From: Ziziphus jujuba
Lineage: Eukaryota; Streptophyta; Magnoliopsida; Rosales; Rhamnaceae
Direction: 5' to 3'
DNA length: 64,000 nt
Assembly: GCF_031755915.1 (NCBI RefSeq)
Contig: NC_083379.1
Coordinates: 1,460,001 to 1,524,000, forward strand
The translations under genes were made by a program, and so were the position numbers. This document shows positions 39,301 through 49,395 of the stretch, piece after piece (position 1 is the stretch's first letter; each line of letters starts with the position of its first letter). The notes under the pieces are model-generated. The model worked only from the letters and a program-made list of their open reading frames with translations. It was not told where the DNA came from and searched no databases.

Positions 39301-40340
39301 ACATTCGTTTTTATCTGAATATCACCAGTTCCCATAATCTTTGCGAAACTGGAATTTCCCATCTTTACCGTACCAAAGTCTCCTGCTTTGTACGTTTTAA
39401 AGAAATCTCTGTGTGGAGTGACATGGTAGGATGCTGCAGTATCGACTACCCACTCAACATCTTGGGTTGATGTATGAAGGCATGTCTCTTCTTCGGTGGA
39501 GCAGAGCGCCACTTCTCCTGTACAAGTGACTAGTGTCTCTCCATCCTTCTTCGGCTGATTACCTTGGAGTCTCTGCTCTCTCAACAACTTTCTGCAGTTC
39601 TTCTTCATGTGACCCTCCAGGCCACAATGATAGCACTTATACGATGATTTTCTGCCGTCTGTAGATCTGCCTCTGCTCTTGCTCCTGCCTCTCCCCCTAT
39701 CTCGACCACCTCTTTGCTGTCTTCCTCTCTCTGTGACGAGGGCATGTGACTGATCCATGCCAATGTCCTTTCTCCTGGCCTCTTCATTAAATAGGGCATC
39801 CTTAACCATAGACAGAGTAAGTTTGCCATTCGGGGCCGAATTGCTGAGAGAGACTACCAATGTCTCCCAACTGTCTGGAAGAGAGCTTAGAAGTAGGAGG
39901 GCCTGATCCTCATCCCCTAGTTGGTAATCCACAGCAGATAGTTGATTTACCAAGCTCTGGAACTCACTGGTATGCTCGGCTACAGAAGTTCCATTCTGTA
40001 ATGTTAGATGTACCAATCGCTTAAGCAACAGGGCTTTGTTCCGAGCAGTCTTGGCCTGGTACATGTCCTCCAATTTTGTCCAGAGGGCATATGCATCTGT
40101 TTCCTTCGCTACATGATGGAAGACACTGTGGTCGATCCATTGCCTGATCTGACCGATCGTTTTCTTGTTTAATTTCTTCCATTCTGCTACTTTGCTGGGA
40201 TCGGGGTTTTCGCCTTTAGCTTCTATAGGATCAAACAGATCCTTACAATTGAGGAGATCTTCCATCCGAGGTCTCCAAAGTGTATAATTTGTGGCAGTGA
40301 GCTTAACCATAGCTCCCGAAGATGATTCTTCCATTGACAT
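36324..40340 (-). CDS. Copia gag-pol polyprotein (1,338 aa, intact)
   Basis: A single open frame with the copia order of domains. These are an N-terminal gag region (about residues 1-225), a zinc knuckle (CYHCGLEGHMKKNC, near 235), an aspartic protease with VVDTAASYH (near 300), GAG-pre-integrase (HQRLGHM, near 430), and an integrase core with HSDVCGP, SDNEGEY and GIAERMN supplying the D-D-E residues (about 485-620). Reverse transcriptase follows with LLYVDDMLIVG (near 1015), then RNase H at the C-terminus with CDNQSAMDLSKN and a conserved KHIDIRYHWIR block. There is no stop or frameshift, so it may still be able to move itself. Closest by recollection to Tnt1 of the Tork lineage. The DNA is less AT-rich than its surroundings, as expected for a recent insertion. 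Confidence 0.97.
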   Translation of the reverse strand: MSMEESSSGAMVKLTATNYTLWRPRMEDLLNCKDLFDPIEAKGENPDPSKVAEWKKLNKKTIGQIRQWIDHSVFHHVAKETDAYALWTKLEDMYQAKTARNKALLLKRLVHLTLQNGTSVAEHTSEFQSLVNQLSAVDYQLGDEDQALLLLSSLPDSWETLVVSLSNSAPNGKLTLSMVKDALFNEEARRKDIGMDQSHALVTERGRQQRGGRDRGRGRSKSRGRSTDGRKSSYKCYHCGLEGHMKKNCRKLLREQRLQGNQPKKDGETLVTCTGEVALCSTEEETCLHTSTQDVEWVVDTAASYHVTPHRDFFKTYKAGDFGTVKMGNSSFAKIMGTGDIQIKTNVGCTITLKDVRHVPDLRLNLLSGATLDKQGYDNYFSKGTWKMTKGAIVVARGHICGTLYKTHVKICADSLNIAEGEASQNLWHQRLGHMSEKGLSTLARKKLITVCKDAVPDPCNHCLFGKQHRVSFSSSASRKSELLSLVHSDVCGPMEMESLGGNKYFLTFIDDASRKVWVYFLKTKDQVLDYFKLFHTMVERETGKKLKCLRSDNEGEYTSKEFDAYCRRHGIRHEKTVPRTPQHNGIAERMNRTIMEKVRSMLSMAKLPKPFWGETVRAACYLINRSPSVPLNFEIPEKMWSGKIPSYSHLRVFGCLAYVHVSKELRQKLDARSTPCIFIGYGDEEFGYRLWDPKTKKVIRSRDVVFHENQKMEDIEKPRMSPNCSSSAENFCPNPAPAQIATEDNEVHEDIPEADQEEEGDIEQGETQSSQAAAGPSQRSDDGTPPETGGLQVRRSERGRIPSKRFPESEYILLTEEGEPESFQEAVSHQEKEKWLQAMQDEMESLQKNHTYELVKLPTGKKALKNKWVFKLKKDGSGKVVKHKARLVVKGFLQKKGIDFDEIFSPVVKMTSIRVIFGLVASLNLELEQMDVKTAFLHGDLHEEIYMEQPEGFEVSGKENLVCKLKKSLYGLKQAPRQWYKKFDSFMVSQGYKRTAADQCVYIQKFSGGNFIALLLYVDDMLIVGQDAMKISKLKKELSKSFDMKDLGPAQQILGMQIIRDRKNRRLWLSQEKYVERVIKRFNMDKAKPVSIPLANHFKLSKRLCPSSKEEIEEMASVPYSSAVGSLMYAMVCTRPDIAHAVGVVSRFLSNPGKKHWEAVKWILRYLKGTSKLCLCYGGGDPILEGYTDADMAGDPDNRKSTSGYLYTFAGGAVSWQSRLQKCVALSTTEAEYIAAAEAGKEMLWLKRFLTELGIKQEDYKIHCDNQSAMDLSKNSMYHSRTKHIDIRYHWIREVIDQQLLKLIKIHTKENPADMLTKVVAQEKLKLCRDIAGIDGR

Positions 40341-40499
40341 TATGGCTTGACCAAAATTGGAGCTGAATTTGGCAAAACGGAGTTAACCGTTGCGTCCGGA
40401 ACGGCCGAAAATGGTGGACTTGACTCTTCCGAGGTCAAAATATAATTACCAGAAATTTTGGGGCAAAAATATAATTTCACAAAATTTCTGGGTCAACCT

Positions 40500-40720
40500 G
40501 CAAATACAGAAACTATAGGGGTCAATCTGTAATTTCCAATAGTTCAGGGGCTACACCGTAATTTCAGAAAACTATAGGGGCCACTCTGTAATTTCCAATA
40601 ATTCAGAGGCTGTTCCGCAATTTCAGAAAATACAGGGGTCAATCTGTAATTTCCAATAATTCAGGGGCTTTTCCGTAATTTCCGAAACTTCAGGGGCTGT
40701 TCCGTAATTTCCGAAAATAT
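40500..40720. repeat. ~58-bp repeats in the copia leader
   Basis: Between the gag start and the primer-binding site, about four units of roughly 58 bp repeat. Each holds AGGGGTCAATCTGTAATTTC or a variant, CAATAATTCAGGGGCT and CCGTAATTTC. They lie in the untranslated leader of the element. Confidence 0.88.
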
Positions 40721-40729
40721 TGCTGACGT

Positions 40730-40846
40730 GGCAGATGGTGCTGACGTGGCACCACGTGGCAGATGACGTGGCAGACGACGTGTCGCTGGCGTGGCAGATG
40801 ACGTGGCAGGGGTTCGCTGACGTGGCTGCTGACGTGGTCGTCTTCA
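40730..40846. repeat. Array of ACGTGGC motifs in the copia leader
   Basis: Six ACGTGGC words and one ACGTGGT lie within about 115 bases, mostly as TGACGTGGCAGA or close variants. ACGT cores of this type (G-box/ABRE-like) are bound by plant bZIP factors. Whether they act here, downstream of the promoter LTR, is unknown. Confidence 0.8.
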
Positions 40847-41083
40847 ACCTCCAGACGACGCGTGCGGCGCGTGGGCGCGTGAACAGTTGCAGAAAAATTT
40901 CAGTCGGCGCGTGCGGGCGCGTGGGACGTCCGTTTTCTCTCCGGCGAACTTCGTTGTTCTCCTCTCGTCGGGTACTTTCACCTGGGATTGTCAAATTATT
41001 TATTTGAGCAACTTTCCGAAACACCAACTTGAAGAACAGTGGCTCTGTTTCTTCAAATTTTGAACCCAAGCTCTCAACCTGGA

Positions 41084-41095
41084 GCTCTGATACCA
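41084..41095 (-). other. Primer-binding site (initiator Met tRNA) of the copia element
   Basis: The minus strand reads TGGTATCAGAGC two bases after the 5' LTR. This is the usual plant copia primer site matching the 3' end of initiator tRNA-Met. Confidence 0.95.
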
Positions 41096-41097
41096 CT

Positions 41098-41545
41098 TGT
41101 TGTGGTTCTCTGACCACTTTAGAGAAGAAATATGAGAAGAAAAATAAAAGAATTCTATTAATCTCTTAAAAATAGAATACAAAAATAAAAACTTCTCTCA
41201 TGGAAGATTCTCACGTGGAACCTCTCTCTGCACTCTCCAATTCTCTCTGGAATTGCTCACTCTTCTCTCAAGTTCTCTCTGGAACTTAAACAACTCTCTC
41301 TCTTGGAGTTTTCTCTCAATTCTCCTCACTTGGGATGATTGAGATTGCTCTCTTGGCTTGGTTTTCATGGAACGGGAAGGAGCCTATTTATAGGCTTACA
41401 AAGGCCACAATTTTCAACATCTTAGCCCACAATTGTTGATCGGTGCAGCAATGGTGTCAACAATGGTGGCTGTCAACAATGGTGGCTGTGATTGGTGAGG
41501 TTGGTGCGGCTGTGGTTGGTGAGGTTGGTGCGGCTGGACTTCACA
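41098..41545 (-). repeat. Copia LTR (element 5' LTR, promoter)
   Basis: 448 bp beginning TGTTGTGGTT and ending CTTCACA on the plus strand. In element orientation it carries a TATAAATA box (plus-strand 41383-41394, CCTATTTATAGG), which should drive element transcription leftward. Confidence 0.97.
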
Positions 41546-42952
41546 GTATCTTCCAGTACCATTTGCTTCTGCAACATCGAGGGCAGATATTCTCAAAGGT
41601 GCAAACTATACATCAGGAGCAGCCGGTACCCGTGATGAATCTGGATATACTGAGGTCAAATGTAGTCACACACACACATATATATGTATATATTTACGTA
41701 AGTTAAAAATTTTCTTTTTAGTTTAATGGAATATATTGTTCATCCAGCATTTTGAATTAGTTTAGAATGTTGAACTGAATTATTTTAAATTTTGTATTCT
41801 AATGAAAATTTAAGATAGCTGAGCATAATATTCAGTATAGACATTAAAAACAGTTATTCTTTTCCATTTAAATTTATTTTATTTCTTTATTAATGTTTGT
41901 ATGGGAGTGCAAAAGAAAAGATAAGACAGACACCTCCTAAAGTCCCATCACACACACACACACACACACACAGATATATATATATATATATACACACACA
42001 CATATATACATTTACACAGCTCTGTTATATCCCTTGCAGGGTGCTCGGATAAGCTTGAATCTGCAGCTGCTAAATCACAAAATTATAGTAGCAAGAATTG
42101 TGCAGATATTAGGAAATAAGGAATTGGCTGCTCAACACCTGAGCAAATGCATATACTTGGTCGGAATAGGCACCAACGACTATGCGAACAACTACTTCCG
42201 ACCCCAGTTTTACTCAACCAGCAGACTATTTACTCCTGAGAGGTATTCCATAGTTCTCATCCAACAATTGCGTCTACAATTACAGGTTTCTACTTATTAA
42301 GTTATATATCAAACTTTAATTATTTGATATTTAGCTTTATATATCATTTTTTCCACCCAAAAAAAAAAAAAAAATTAGTGTCACATATCTTTTCTGGACA
42401 TTTCAATACTAACAAAATCTATATTATTTGCTTGGACAATGATTCGAAAATAAAATAAATAATATATAAATAAAATTATAATTGACAATGTCCAAAGACA
42501 TTGTACAATCTTGCGGCAAGGAAGCTGGCACTTTCTAGATTGGGCTTGATAGGTTGTACTCCTTATGAAGTGGCTACGTATGGCACAAATGGCTGTCCAT
42601 GTGTGGACAACATTAACAACGCCGTCCAACTTTTCAACGCCAGACTTAGATCTCTTGTAGATGACCTCAACGCCAATTTTACCAACACTAAATCCATCTA
42701 CATTAACAATTATGAAATCCAATCATCCACCATTGCCTCATCTGGTACATTTTTTTTTCCCATAATTTTTTAATTTGAAAAGAGGAAACAATATTATTTA
42801 TTATTTATTATATATATTCAAAATTTTTTTTGGTTGGTGTCTCAGGTAATTTGATTGTTAGAAATGCCTCATGTTGTGCAGTTGCTGCTGGTCAAGTTCT
42901 ATGTATTCCGTTTGGGAATACCTGTGCGAATAGGAATGAATACGTATATTGA

Positions 42953-44200
42953 GCAGAGCATACAAAGCTCTGTTGCCTACTGATGCTTATCCATATGACA
43001 TCAGCCAGTTAGCTATAGCTTGATGACAAATTGAGCAGCCGCCAGTTGGAAGAATATTATTGGAAGACTTTTCATATGCCCTATTATATATTATCTATAA
43101 AGAAAATATATATATATAGATATATATCAAATATATATATATATATATATATATTTATACAAGTATAAATATGCTATATACATATAATAAATGTATGCAC
43201 GTATGTATTATGTATTATGTACGTGCTTGTGTGGCTAGCTAGCTCAAAATGCGTCAGCAAAATACAGTGCTTTATATGACATTGTAATACTATGCACGAT
43301 GAATAAAGAATTTATTGTTATTAATATATATATATATATATATATTGATACGAGAGTTGTATGCGCATTAAGGAACGTCTCGGTCCAGTATAAAATTCAT
43401 ATATATTTTAACAAGTACGAATCAATATTTAGAACTATTGAAGGAAAAAGGGAAACATTGTTTTCTTTAAAAAAAAGGTGTTCAAGGCTACAATATTAAT
43501 TGTACAGATTTAAAGGGTTCATTTGCCACTGCGGCAATGCAGTCGATTGGCACAACTGATACGCAGGTGCCGTGGTGTGGAAGCCATAAGCGTATGCAGC
43601 AAGCAAAGTGAGAGAAGCAATTGAAAGAGTGATGAATGATTACGTGTGGTCAGTTATCGAATACTTAAAGATGCAACCGGACTTGAAACGGTTCGATCCG
43701 AGATCATGTGGATGCCCCGGATTTCGGGTATATCCATAGAAAGCGCATATGCAAGGCAAGCAAAAGTGTACAAGGCCTCGCGGGATGTGGCTCATGTTGA
43801 AGTTTTCAAGCATCACTTCTATGTGTAGTGATATCAACGATTACAATAACAAAGCAAAAAAATTGAGTCCTTTGCTTTTTGAATATTTGATTTGCCGTAT
43901 ACTACCGCCTTTTTTTTCCCTCTTCTTTTTTTAATTTTTGGTGGTCTGTATTACATATTATTGTCTTATAGATATTGTAAATAGGTGTATCGTTATAGTA
44001 TATATAGTTAATTGTCCAGAACTTTCCATAAACTCTTATACAATGACATACTTGTAATGTTCAGAATATATTAAGTTACTAACATATAACATAGATATTT
44101 AAATAGCTTTTTTTTTCCCCCCCAATCCTTTAGCAAAATACACAGAAAATAATTTAACATAAGAAAGATATATATAAAGACAGAATTTTTTCTGTAGAGT
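42953..44200. other. 3' flank of GDSL copy 1
   Basis: The first 140 bases still match the 3' end of GDSL copy 2, including an out-of-frame relic of the C-terminus (frame reading RAYKALLPTDAYPYDI). Then come TA microsatellites (43105-43155, 43323-43345). A less AT-rich stretch at about 43510-43830 is open in both directions but matches no family I recognise. Confidence 0.6.
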
Positions 44201-47135
44201 GTAAAAGCTTTGTAAGAGATACTCCTTTAAAAATTGTTCCCTTGTCTTAAACTTTGCCTAAATGTGTATTAATGATACAATGTAGTGAGTGAAATAAGTA
44301 ATCAATTCTTCAGTGTTAAACAAAAACATTGTCTTTGAGGATGAAAATACTAAAGTCTCCAGAATACTAGCAGTTTATAATTTTTGACCTCGACCTCTCA
44401 TTCTCATATGTTCATTCATTCATTTATTTTATACTTAGGCTTCTCTATCCATGTCTTCTTTTCTTTTCTTTTCTTTTTTATTTTTTTTAATTATTATTTT
44501 TTTTCTTCCTCTCAAACGCAATGAATGAATGTAGGTATATAAAGAATATTTGAAGTTTGCGGCAAGTGATAAGCATATGGGTTAGAAAGATAAAACCTCT
44601 ACTAACAAATCACCTAGATTGAAACTTAAATTGAAATAGAGGCTACTACCAGAAACAATTGAAAATAAAGGCACCATTTTGAAACTGAGGGTAAACCAGA
44701 ACGCCTAAAAAGTGTAGCCAACCATTTTTATTTTATTTTACTGGAATCTAATTAAAATGATAAAAATTGAAAAAAAAAAAAAAGAGGGGGGGGGGGGGGG
44801 GGGGGAATTGACCACACTACAGTAATTTGATATTGATATGGAAGGAGACAAATGAACTTCCGTATAATTGTGTTGGAGTTTTAGCCTCCACTTTTCACAG
44901 AAAAAGAAACATAAAAAATAACAAAAAATGAACTTCCGTAAAAAAAAAAAAAAAAAAAAAAACAAGAACTATATGAAAAATGGATATAAACCGAATCGGA
45001 ACCATCAAACCACCTAAAGTGAATTGGCTTTTTTTGTTTTTCTTTTTTTTTCCTCTCCTTTCTATAATTGGGTTGGAGAATTTTTAACTTTAGAGAAACT
45101 GAACATACATGTATACATACACATGTATATATATATACATATAGATATATAAATATACATATATTTATATATTATTTTTATTATAGTAGTTAAATTTTTT
45201 AATACCGCCCTTTTTTTTTTTTCTCTTCTTTTTTTAATTTTTGGTGGTCTGTATTACATATTATTGTCTTATAGATCGATATTGTAAATAGGTGTATCTT
45301 TATAGTATATATAGTTAATTGTTCAGAACTTTCCATAAACTCTTATACAATGACATACTTATAATGTTCAGAATATATTTTCTAAAATATAACATAGATA
45401 TTTAAATAGCTATTTTTTTTTTTTCCAATCCTTTAACAAAATACACAGAAAATTAAATTAACATAAGAAAGATATATAAAGACAGAATTTTTTTTGTAGA
45501 GTGTAAAAGCTCTGTAAGAGATACTCTGTTAAAAATTGTTTCCTTGTCTTAATTAGACTTCCCTAAATGTGTATTAATGATACAATGTAGTGAGTGAAAT
45601 AAGTAATCAATTCTTCAATGTTAAACAAAAACATTGTCTTTGAGGATGAAAATACTAAAGTCTCCAGAATACTAGCAGTTTATAATTTTGGACCTCGACC
45701 TCTCATTCTCATATGTTCATTCATTCATTTATTTTATACTTAGGCTTCTCTATCCATGTCTTCTTTTTCTTTTTTTCTTTTTTTTCTTTTTTTTTTTCCC
45801 CTCCCAAACACAATGAATGAATGTAGGTATATAAAGAATATTTGAAGTTTGCAGCAAGTGAGAAGCATATGGGTTAGAAAGATAAAACCTCTACTAACAA
45901 ATCACCGAGAAACTTAAATTGAAATAGAGGCTACTACCAGAAACAGTTGAAAATAAAGGCACCATTTTGAAATTGAGGGTAAACCAGAACGCCTAAAAAG
46001 TGTAGCTAACCATTTTTATTTTATTTTATTGGAATCTAATTAAAATGAGAAAAATTGAAAAAAAAAAAGGGGGGGGGGGGGGGGGGGAGATTGACCACAC
46101 TACAGTAATTTGATATTGATATGGAAGGAGACAAATGAACTTCCGTATAATTGTGTTGGAGTTTTAGCCTCCACTTTTCACAGAAAAAGAAACATAAAAA
46201 ATAACAAAAAATGAACTTCCGTAAAAAAAATCAAGAACTATATGAAAAATGGATATAAACCGAATCAGAACCATCAAACCACCTAAAGTGAATTGGCTTT
46301 TTTTGTTTTTCTTTTTTTTCCTCTCCTTTCTATAATTGGGTTGGAGAATTTTTAACTTTAGAGAAACTGAACATACATGTATACTCTCACATCGGTTTGG
46401 AAAGGGGAATGAAGCATGTCTTATAAGGTGGTGTGGATATCTTTCCTGTACGACGCGTTCCCATAAGGGAAAATAAAACCGTGAGGGGTAGGATTGGGCT
46501 CACAACCTAGCTTTCAAAGCGGACAATATCATGATTGGGCCTAAGATGCCCATGCCAGTGGAATTGATAGGTAGAGGTTATAAGAGGATTCTCTCAACCA
46601 TTATGCGTTTTGACAAAACAAGCAAACAATATTGTGATTGGGCCTAGGATGCCCGTGCCAGTGGAACTGGTAGGTAGGGGTTGTAAGAGGATTCCCCTAA
46701 CCATTAAGACTCATTTTGACAAAATCGGAACTGATAGGTCGGGGTTGTAAAAGGATTCCCCCTAACCATTACATGTTTTGACAAAACAAGTGGACAATAT
46801 CGTGATTGGGCCTAGGATGCCCGTGCCAGTGGAACTGGTAGGTAGGGATTGCAAGAGGATTCCCCTAACCATTACAACGCGTTTTGACAAAACCAGAATT
46901 GGTAGGTAAGGGTTATAAGAGAATTCCCCCTAACCATTACGACGCGTTTCGACAAAACCTTGAAGGCTGGGTTGTAAGAGGATTCTCCAGACCCAAAGAA
47001 AACAATATTGAACGTAGGTGGTCTGGACTGTTACATATATATATTATTTTTATTATAATAGTTAAATTTTTTAATATTAAATTATAAAATGTTAAATATA
47101 AATTACTATAAAACATTTAATATTTTTTTAAAAAA
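43903..47135. repeat. Direct duplication of ~1.3 kb (second copy carries a TRIM)
   Basis: The block starting ATACCGCC(C)TTTTTTT at 43903 starts again at 45201. Both include the AATTTTTGGTGGTCTGTATT word, the GATACTC block, the homopolymer A-then-G tract (44769-44805 and 46058-46087) and the ACCATCAAACCACC word. Copy 2 is interrupted at about 46383 by a TRIM-derived array and then runs on into the sequence upstream of GDSL copy 2. Part of the block matches 30.5-34 kb as well, giving three related copies. Confidence 0.9.
46383..47035 (+). mobile_element. TRIM-derived LTR with an internal tandem array
   Basis: The left end reads CTCACATCGGTTTGGAAAGG and the right end GGTGGTCTGGACTGTTACA. These are typical of a TRIM LTR and inverse to the ends of the intact TRIM at 48278-48709. 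Between them are alternating units of about 103 and 65 bp, starting near 46523, 46625, 46729, 46792 and 46895. They share GATTGGGCCTAGGATGCCC, GGTAGGTAGGGGTTGTAAGA, GGATTCCCCTAACCATTA and TTTTGACAAAAC. I see no clear target duplication. Confidence 0.75.
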
Positions 47136-47726
47136 TATAAAATATATTGTGGGGCCTAAAATGGATCATAATGGGCTAAAACTAAAAGTCTCGAACCAAT
47201 GGTTGTTGGTTCAATTTGATTTTTTTTTTCTTTAATGGTTGAATTCGTTTCAATTTGTAAAAATTCAAACAACAACTGAACCAACAATGCCCTCTCCTAC
47301 CCGTAGGTGCTATACCATATAAATATTGACCATCCTATAGTGATTTATTATTTATTTATTTATTTTGCAAAACCTATAGTTTGATTTGAGCGTATTTAAT
47401 ATAAATATCCTTGCAAGTTGCAAGCAGCGAGGGACAAAAAAATTGAATTCTATAATTAAGCAGAAAATGTAATAATACTTTATAAGTTGTATTAATAAAT
47501 AAATTTTAAAATTTTCAACTTTTGGTTTGGGCGAAGCTTACCCTGATCGGCCAGAAGTAAATGAAGAGTGAAGGCTTTTATTTGAGGCAAAATACATATC
47601 CACATACAAGATTCATAGGACCGAACTAAATTTGATGCATCCATGGTTAATTTGTAATAAACACTATCTACCTTATTATTTATTATTATTATTTTGAATA
47701 TATTGTAATGCAGGAATGAACTCTGG

Positions 47727-47765
<39 letters not shown>

Positions 47766-47989
47766 GATAAGGGAACAGCCGAAAACATTACCCCTATCAA
47801 ATTAGAATGGGTATAACATATGCTAACATAAAAAAATTAGTTAAAAAAAGGAGAAATTGTTTAAGTAATGTGCCACTTAGTCAAATCACATTTAATTTAA
47901 AGGCCTATTTAGTTACAAAACATGGGATCATTCTGTGCTTGTGAATTCCGAGCTCATCACGGAAGCTTTCTTTCTTTCTCAATCCTTAG

Positions 47990-47998
47990 CTTATAAAT
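47990..47998 (+). promoter_or_regulatory. TATA box of GDSL copy 2
   Basis: CTTATAAAT about 100 bases upstream of the ATG at 48096, duplicated from the first locus. Confidence 0.6.
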
Positions 47999-48277
47999 TG
48001 TTCTCCAAAATTGCCTTATTTTTGTCCATCAGTCCTAAACATACCTTATTACCTTATTACTTGCCAATAATTTCATCATATTTTGTTTAACTCAAATGGC
48101 ATTTGAGCTAACTAAGACATTTTGGGGGTTTTTGACTCTCTTATTGGTTTCAAATTTGCAATACTATTATTTGGTTGAGGGAGTATCGTAAGTGCCTTGT
48201 TTGTTCATATTTGGAGACTCTTTGTTGGATACTGGGGATAACAATTTGCTTCTCACATTGTCGAAAGTCACTTACCG

Positions 48278-48709
48278 TGTAACAGCCCAGACCACCCGCA
48301 TCAAGATATTGTCCACTTTAGGCCCGGCCCACACGGTTTTGCTCTTCCCGACCCCAGTACAACGGTGGGTCACAGGAAAAGGCCTCTTGAAGGGAAAGGT
48401 ATCCACACCCACTTATATGGCATGCTTCGTTCTCCTTTCCAACCGATGTGGGATGTTACAATCCACCCTCCTTAGGGCCCAGCGTCCTCGCTGGCACACC
48501 GATCCAGGTATTGGCTCTGATACCACTGTAATAGCCCAGACCACCCGCATCAAGATATTATCCGCTTTGGGTCCGGCCCGCACGATTTTGCTCTTCCCGA
48601 CCCCAGTACAACGGTGGGTCACAGGAAAAGGCCTCTTGAAGGGAAAGGTATCCACACCCACTTATATGGCATGCTTCGTTCCCATTTCCAACCGATGTGG
48701 GATGTTACA
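48278..48709 (-). mobile_element. Complete TRIM (terminal-repeat retrotransposon in miniature)
   Basis: Two 183-bp terminal repeats, 48278-48460 and 48527-48709, have TGTAA...TTACA ends and flank a 66-bp middle. The middle carries, on the minus strand, the primer-binding site TGGTATCAGAGCC (48514-48526 region) and a purine tract AAGGAGGGTGGAT next to the other repeat. The 5-bp target duplication TACCG occupies 48273-48277 and 48710-48714. By eye the repeats differ at about nine positions, mostly C/T or G/A, consistent with decay of methylated cytosines. It has no coding capacity, so it must have moved with another element's proteins. It sits in exon 1 of GDSL copy 2. Confidence 0.95.
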
Positions 48710-49395
48710 TACCGTCCATATGGGATTGACTTTCCCAGGGATCCCACAGGAAGGTTTTCCAATGGCTGCAATTATGCCGATGTTGTAGGTCTGCTATTTT
48801 TCCTTTCTCTTTTATTTTATTTTATTTGTTCCCCTCCTCTCCTTTCAAAAATTAAGTACTGCTATATGTTTATTAAGAAAAGTTTCAATTTTCGAAAGGT
48901 TTTTAATGTGTCTATATACGTTGTCACAAGTTCATAGACTAGTAACACGTTGAAAACGGAGCTACGGTTTGAAAGTTATGAGCAAGACAAGTTGAGGTCC
49001 AAACTGTCCAAGGGGTGCCGGTGTTGACTTTTTGTTCATGCAAAATTGAGCTTTGACTCATGCATGATTGTGAAGTACACATCGATACGAGTTCATAGAC
49101 TAGCGGCACGTCCGATTTGGACATGTGGTTTGAAAGTTATGGACCTGTAGAATTTTTCAAATACAGTATTATTTTAATATTATTTTTAAATATGTGAACA
49201 GTGTGCCACGTGTGACTTAATAAAAGGTGCCATGTGTCACAACGATGAGATGCCACATGTTAACTATGGTTAAATACCATATTATTTTATTATTATTCTA
49301 TACAATAATATTATTTTAATATTATTTAATTATTTTATTTTATTTCTTTTTATTTCTTTTTTTTTTCTTCTCCCGACGTGGCGAAAAAGGGAGAG

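Larger units (their letters stand above)
35842..41545 (-). mobile_element. Complete Ty1/copia LTR retrotransposon, Tnt1-like
   Basis: A 5,704-bp element lying on the minus strand. It has 448-bp LTRs at 35842-36289 and 41098-41545 (TG...CA ends), 5-bp flanking duplication GTATC, a primer-binding site next to the right LTR, a purine tract next to the left LTR, and one uninterrupted gag-pol frame. By eye I found a single difference between the LTRs (T at 35909 against C at 41165), so the insertion is recent. The polyprotein wording and its DTAAS protease motif resemble tobacco Tnt1. It splits exon 2 of a GDSL gene that was already missing its catalytic Ser. Confidence 0.98.
35030..42952 (+). pseudogene. 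GDSL esterase/lipase, copy 1, disrupted by a copia element
   Basis: GDSL (SGNH) hydrolases are secreted plant esterases. The broken gene has exon 1 35030-35285, exon 2 35815-35841 plus 41551-41654 (split by the retroelement), exon 3 42040-42285, exon 4 42498-42744 and exon 5 42846-42952. Leaving out the element and one target copy, the frame reads on through exon 2. Exon 1 has a hydrophobic signal region (about residues 8-30), then block I written FIFGDAFLDSGNN. The nucleophile Ser of GDS is Ala here. Later landmarks include ANYTSGAAGTRDES, VGIGTNDYANNY (block III) and LIGCTPYEVA. Exon 5 runs into TGA after NRNEYVY because about 48 bp found in copy 2, including the DAFHP block with catalytic Asp and His, are deleted. 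All three catalytic residues are therefore missing, and the gene is non-functional even without the insertion. Introns are GT-AG. Confidence 0.93.
44210..48913 (+). repeat. Segmental duplication, copy B (upstream part and GDSL exon 1)
   Basis: Counterpart of 30541-35400. The match is closest from about 47140, through the TATA box and exon 1, to 48913 in intron 1, where an LTR begins. It differs by the TRIM insertions, expanded CA repeats at 47729-47760 and the local 1.3-kb duplication. Confidence 0.88.

Noticed and set aside
40623..41117. 164-codon minus-strand open frame starting inside the copia 5' LTR
   Set aside because: It runs through the primer site, the ACGTGGC array and the 58-bp repeats, and shows no domain. 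It is best explained as chance openness in the GC-richer leader.
43640..43837. Open frames on both strands in the 3' flank of GDSL copy 1
   Set aside because: Both strands are open over the same short GC-richer stretch, no motif is present, and the copy 2 flank does not contain it.
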